Of a DNA stretch of 32,624 nt, positions 31,752 to 32,624 are shown piece after piece. The translations under genes were made by a program, and so were the position numbers. The stretch's first letter is position 1; every line of letters starts with the position of its first letter. The notes beneath the pieces are model-generated. The model was given only the letters and a program-made list of their open reading frames with translations, ran no database searches and was not told the DNA's origin. Source of the stretch: Alphaproteobacteria bacterium (GTDB lineage Bacteria; Pseudomonadota; Alphaproteobacteria; RF32; CAG-239); NCBI GenBank assembly GCA_017471705.1, contig JAFUSH010000050.1, positions 1-32,624 on the forward strand, read 5' to 3'.

Positions 31752-31789
31752 AAAAAAAGATGCCCGCCGGATATTCCGACGGGTATCTT
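31752..31789 (-). terminator. terminator of the 31791-32372 gene
   Basis: On the minus strand AAGATACCCGTCGG-AATAT-CCGGCGGGCATCTT is followed by TTTTT. It starts directly after the stop codon. Confidence 0.85.
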
Positions 31790-31790
31790 C

Positions 31791-32372
31791 TTAATATTTA
31801 TTAAGCTGCTTATACAACTCAACTATGGCAGGATCGGCCTTTTCTATAAAGTGTTCTATCTGATCTTTAAAGAAACGGCGCCGCAATTCAACATAGAGGC
31901 GCAAATCATCGCGATACTGCGGTTCAATCAATTTGAGTTCTGCTTCGCGGCAATGGAAATCAGTTTGGCGGATATAAAATCGGCGATACTCATCCATCCC
32001 TTCGCCAAACAGTAACATCTCGTTGTCACTGTCGGCAAAATTATGATACTCCAGATATTTGAGCAACCATTTGGCACGGTATTGCGGTTCGCACAGTTTT
32101 GCTTCGTATACCGAACCCAGCACCCAATGTTCCAAGAAGAAATCCATCACTTTTTCATTACCGTCTTCAAACAAAAGGTACTGATTAGCTTCATAGAGGG
32201 AATGATGTGACAGATATTCAAACAAAATATCCTCATAACCGGGCATAAACAGGTTCGACTGCGCCCCGGCTGCCACCAACACGCACGGGTCTTTCACCAT
32301 CTGGAGCAATTCATCTTTTTTAAGCGGATTCTCGAAATACGAAACATCCACTTCATCTGTAAATTTGTTCAT
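31791..32372 (-). CDS. acidic helical protein of unknown function
   Basis: The 193-aa protein is rich in Glu, Leu, Tyr and Phe, with no signal peptide or membrane helix. Two similar phrases, EAKLCEPQYRAKWLLKY and EAELKLIEPQYRDDLRLY, about 55 residues apart suggest helical repeats, possibly for protein binding. I do not recognise the family. A promoter lies upstream on the minus strand (TTGACA 32445-32450, TATAAA 32424-32429, 15 bp apart). There is no evident ribosome binding site. A strong terminator follows. Confidence 0.7.
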   Translation of the reverse strand: MNKFTDEVDVSYFENPLKKDELLQMVKDPCVLVAAGAQSNLFMPGYEDILFEYLSHHSLYEANQYLLFEDGNEKVMDFFLEHWVLGSVYEAKLCEPQYRAKWLLKYLEYHNFADSDNEMLLFGEGMDEYRRFYIRQTDFHCREAELKLIEPQYRDDLRLYVELRRRFFKDQIEHFIEKADPAIVELYKQLNKY

Positions 32373-32483
32373 AATGTATGCATAATTTTTAAGGTTTATA
32401 TTAATTCGAAATTCAGCGGTCAGTTTATATTATAACATATTTTCTGTCAAGTTTTTTTCTTTACAATATTTTTTTGTTTCAAC

Positions 32484-32511
32484 GTGTTAAAACAAATTTA
32501 AAACGGAACAG
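32484..32511 (+). repeat. terminal inverted repeat of the right-edge IS
   Basis: GTGTTAAAACAAATTTAAAA then CGGAACAG matches the reverse complement of 112-139 at 26 of 28 positions. A second AAAACGGAACAG at 32526-32537 repeats the inner part, as happens in elements with several transposase-binding sites at the end. Confidence 0.7.
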
Positions 32512-32564
32512 AGATTCCAAAAATAAAAACGGAACAGTAGAATATCTCAAACGAGAGGTATTCT

Positions 32565-32624
32565 ATGGAAAAGAACGAGTTAAAGAAGTACAAAAATATC
32601 ATAAAACAAGGTTTAAGTATCAGG
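32565..32624 (+). CDS. transposase, N-terminal fragment (partial at window edge)
   Basis: The first 20 codons read MEKNELKKYKNIIKQGLSIR, resembling the start of an N-terminal helix-turn-helix of transposases (basic, ending in a G.SIR turn). GAGAGG lies 6 bp before the ATG. The ORF continues beyond the window. Family not assignable. Confidence 0.5.
   Translation, partial: MEKNELKKYKNIIKQGLSIR

Larger units (their letters stand above)
32484..32624 (+). mobile_element. 5' end of an insertion sequence (cut by the window edge)
   Basis: The terminal repeat is followed by an inner repeat copy and the start of a transposase-like ORF running out of the window. Orientation is the same as for the left-edge element, whose 3' end is seen, so the window lies between two directly oriented IS ends. 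Confidence 0.6.

Overview
The window looks like a chromosomal contig from a low-GC, host-associated alphaproteobacterium. The uncultured gut 'Azospirillum CAG:239' / RF32 type is my best guess, by inference only. Supporting signs are an IalB-family protein next to rlmN, ElbB, a mitochondrial-processing-type M16 peptidase, and a desulfoferrodoxin that suggests an anaerobic or microaerophilic life. Promoters are ordinary sigma-70 type (TTGACA or TTGCAA, 16-17 bp, TATAAT-like), and most genes have clear AAGGAG-type ribosome binding sites. Both window ends lie inside insertion sequences: the left edge holds the 3' end of a transposase and the right edge the 5' end of one. The adjoining terminal repeats match at 26 of 28 positions and the two elements point the same way, so the contig probably ends at two copies of one repeated IS.

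Layout. 1-1000: IS end, AT-rich DNA, then tRNA-Ala(GGC) flanked by truncated duplicates of its own two ends. 1006-7093: core genes: small membrane protein, dCMP deaminase, NarL-type response regulator, rlmN with an IalB-family gene, CCA-adding enzyme, a secreted protein, and a SemiSWEET sugar transporter coupled to a ROK sugar kinase. 7207-11622: one very large (1471 aa) protein of unknown function with an Asp/Gly/Asn-rich linker and two Gly/Ala-rich hydrophobic blocks. 11792-12832: archaemetzincin-like protease preceded by a 40-codon membrane ORF and a terminator hairpin. 12906-18742: rnhA with an AlbA_2-domain gene, an M16 peptidase divergent from elbB, gltX and a membrane protein. 18749-19191: small HTH gene behind a promoter, structured leader and strong terminator. 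19210-24808: PHP phosphatase, desulfoferrodoxin, htpX, macro-domain protein, and an operon of a DUF218/YdcF-like protein, a DEDDh exonuclease and a GNAT acetyltransferase.

The most interesting part is 24873-27116. A small serine recombinase gene sits beside a 160-bp segment bounded by inverted repeats that share a 16-bp core. The segment carries a good promoter that now points back toward the recombinase. On the other side is a gene for a surface-glycan type protein: N-terminal YPD/HY..G repeats fused to a TupA-like ATP-grasp. This reads as a self-contained phase-variation switch, apparently OFF for the ATP-grasp gene as sequenced. The ATP-grasp gene also contains a near-perfect 126-bp in-frame direct repeat.

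27187-32372 is more accessory in character: HAD phosphatase, a lipoprotein, tRNA-Gln(TTG), broken small ORFs, a 435-bp segment bounded by a perfect 16-bp inverted repeat, a stand-alone NIF3/YqfO insert-domain protein, a DUF2934 protein, and an acidic protein of unknown function.
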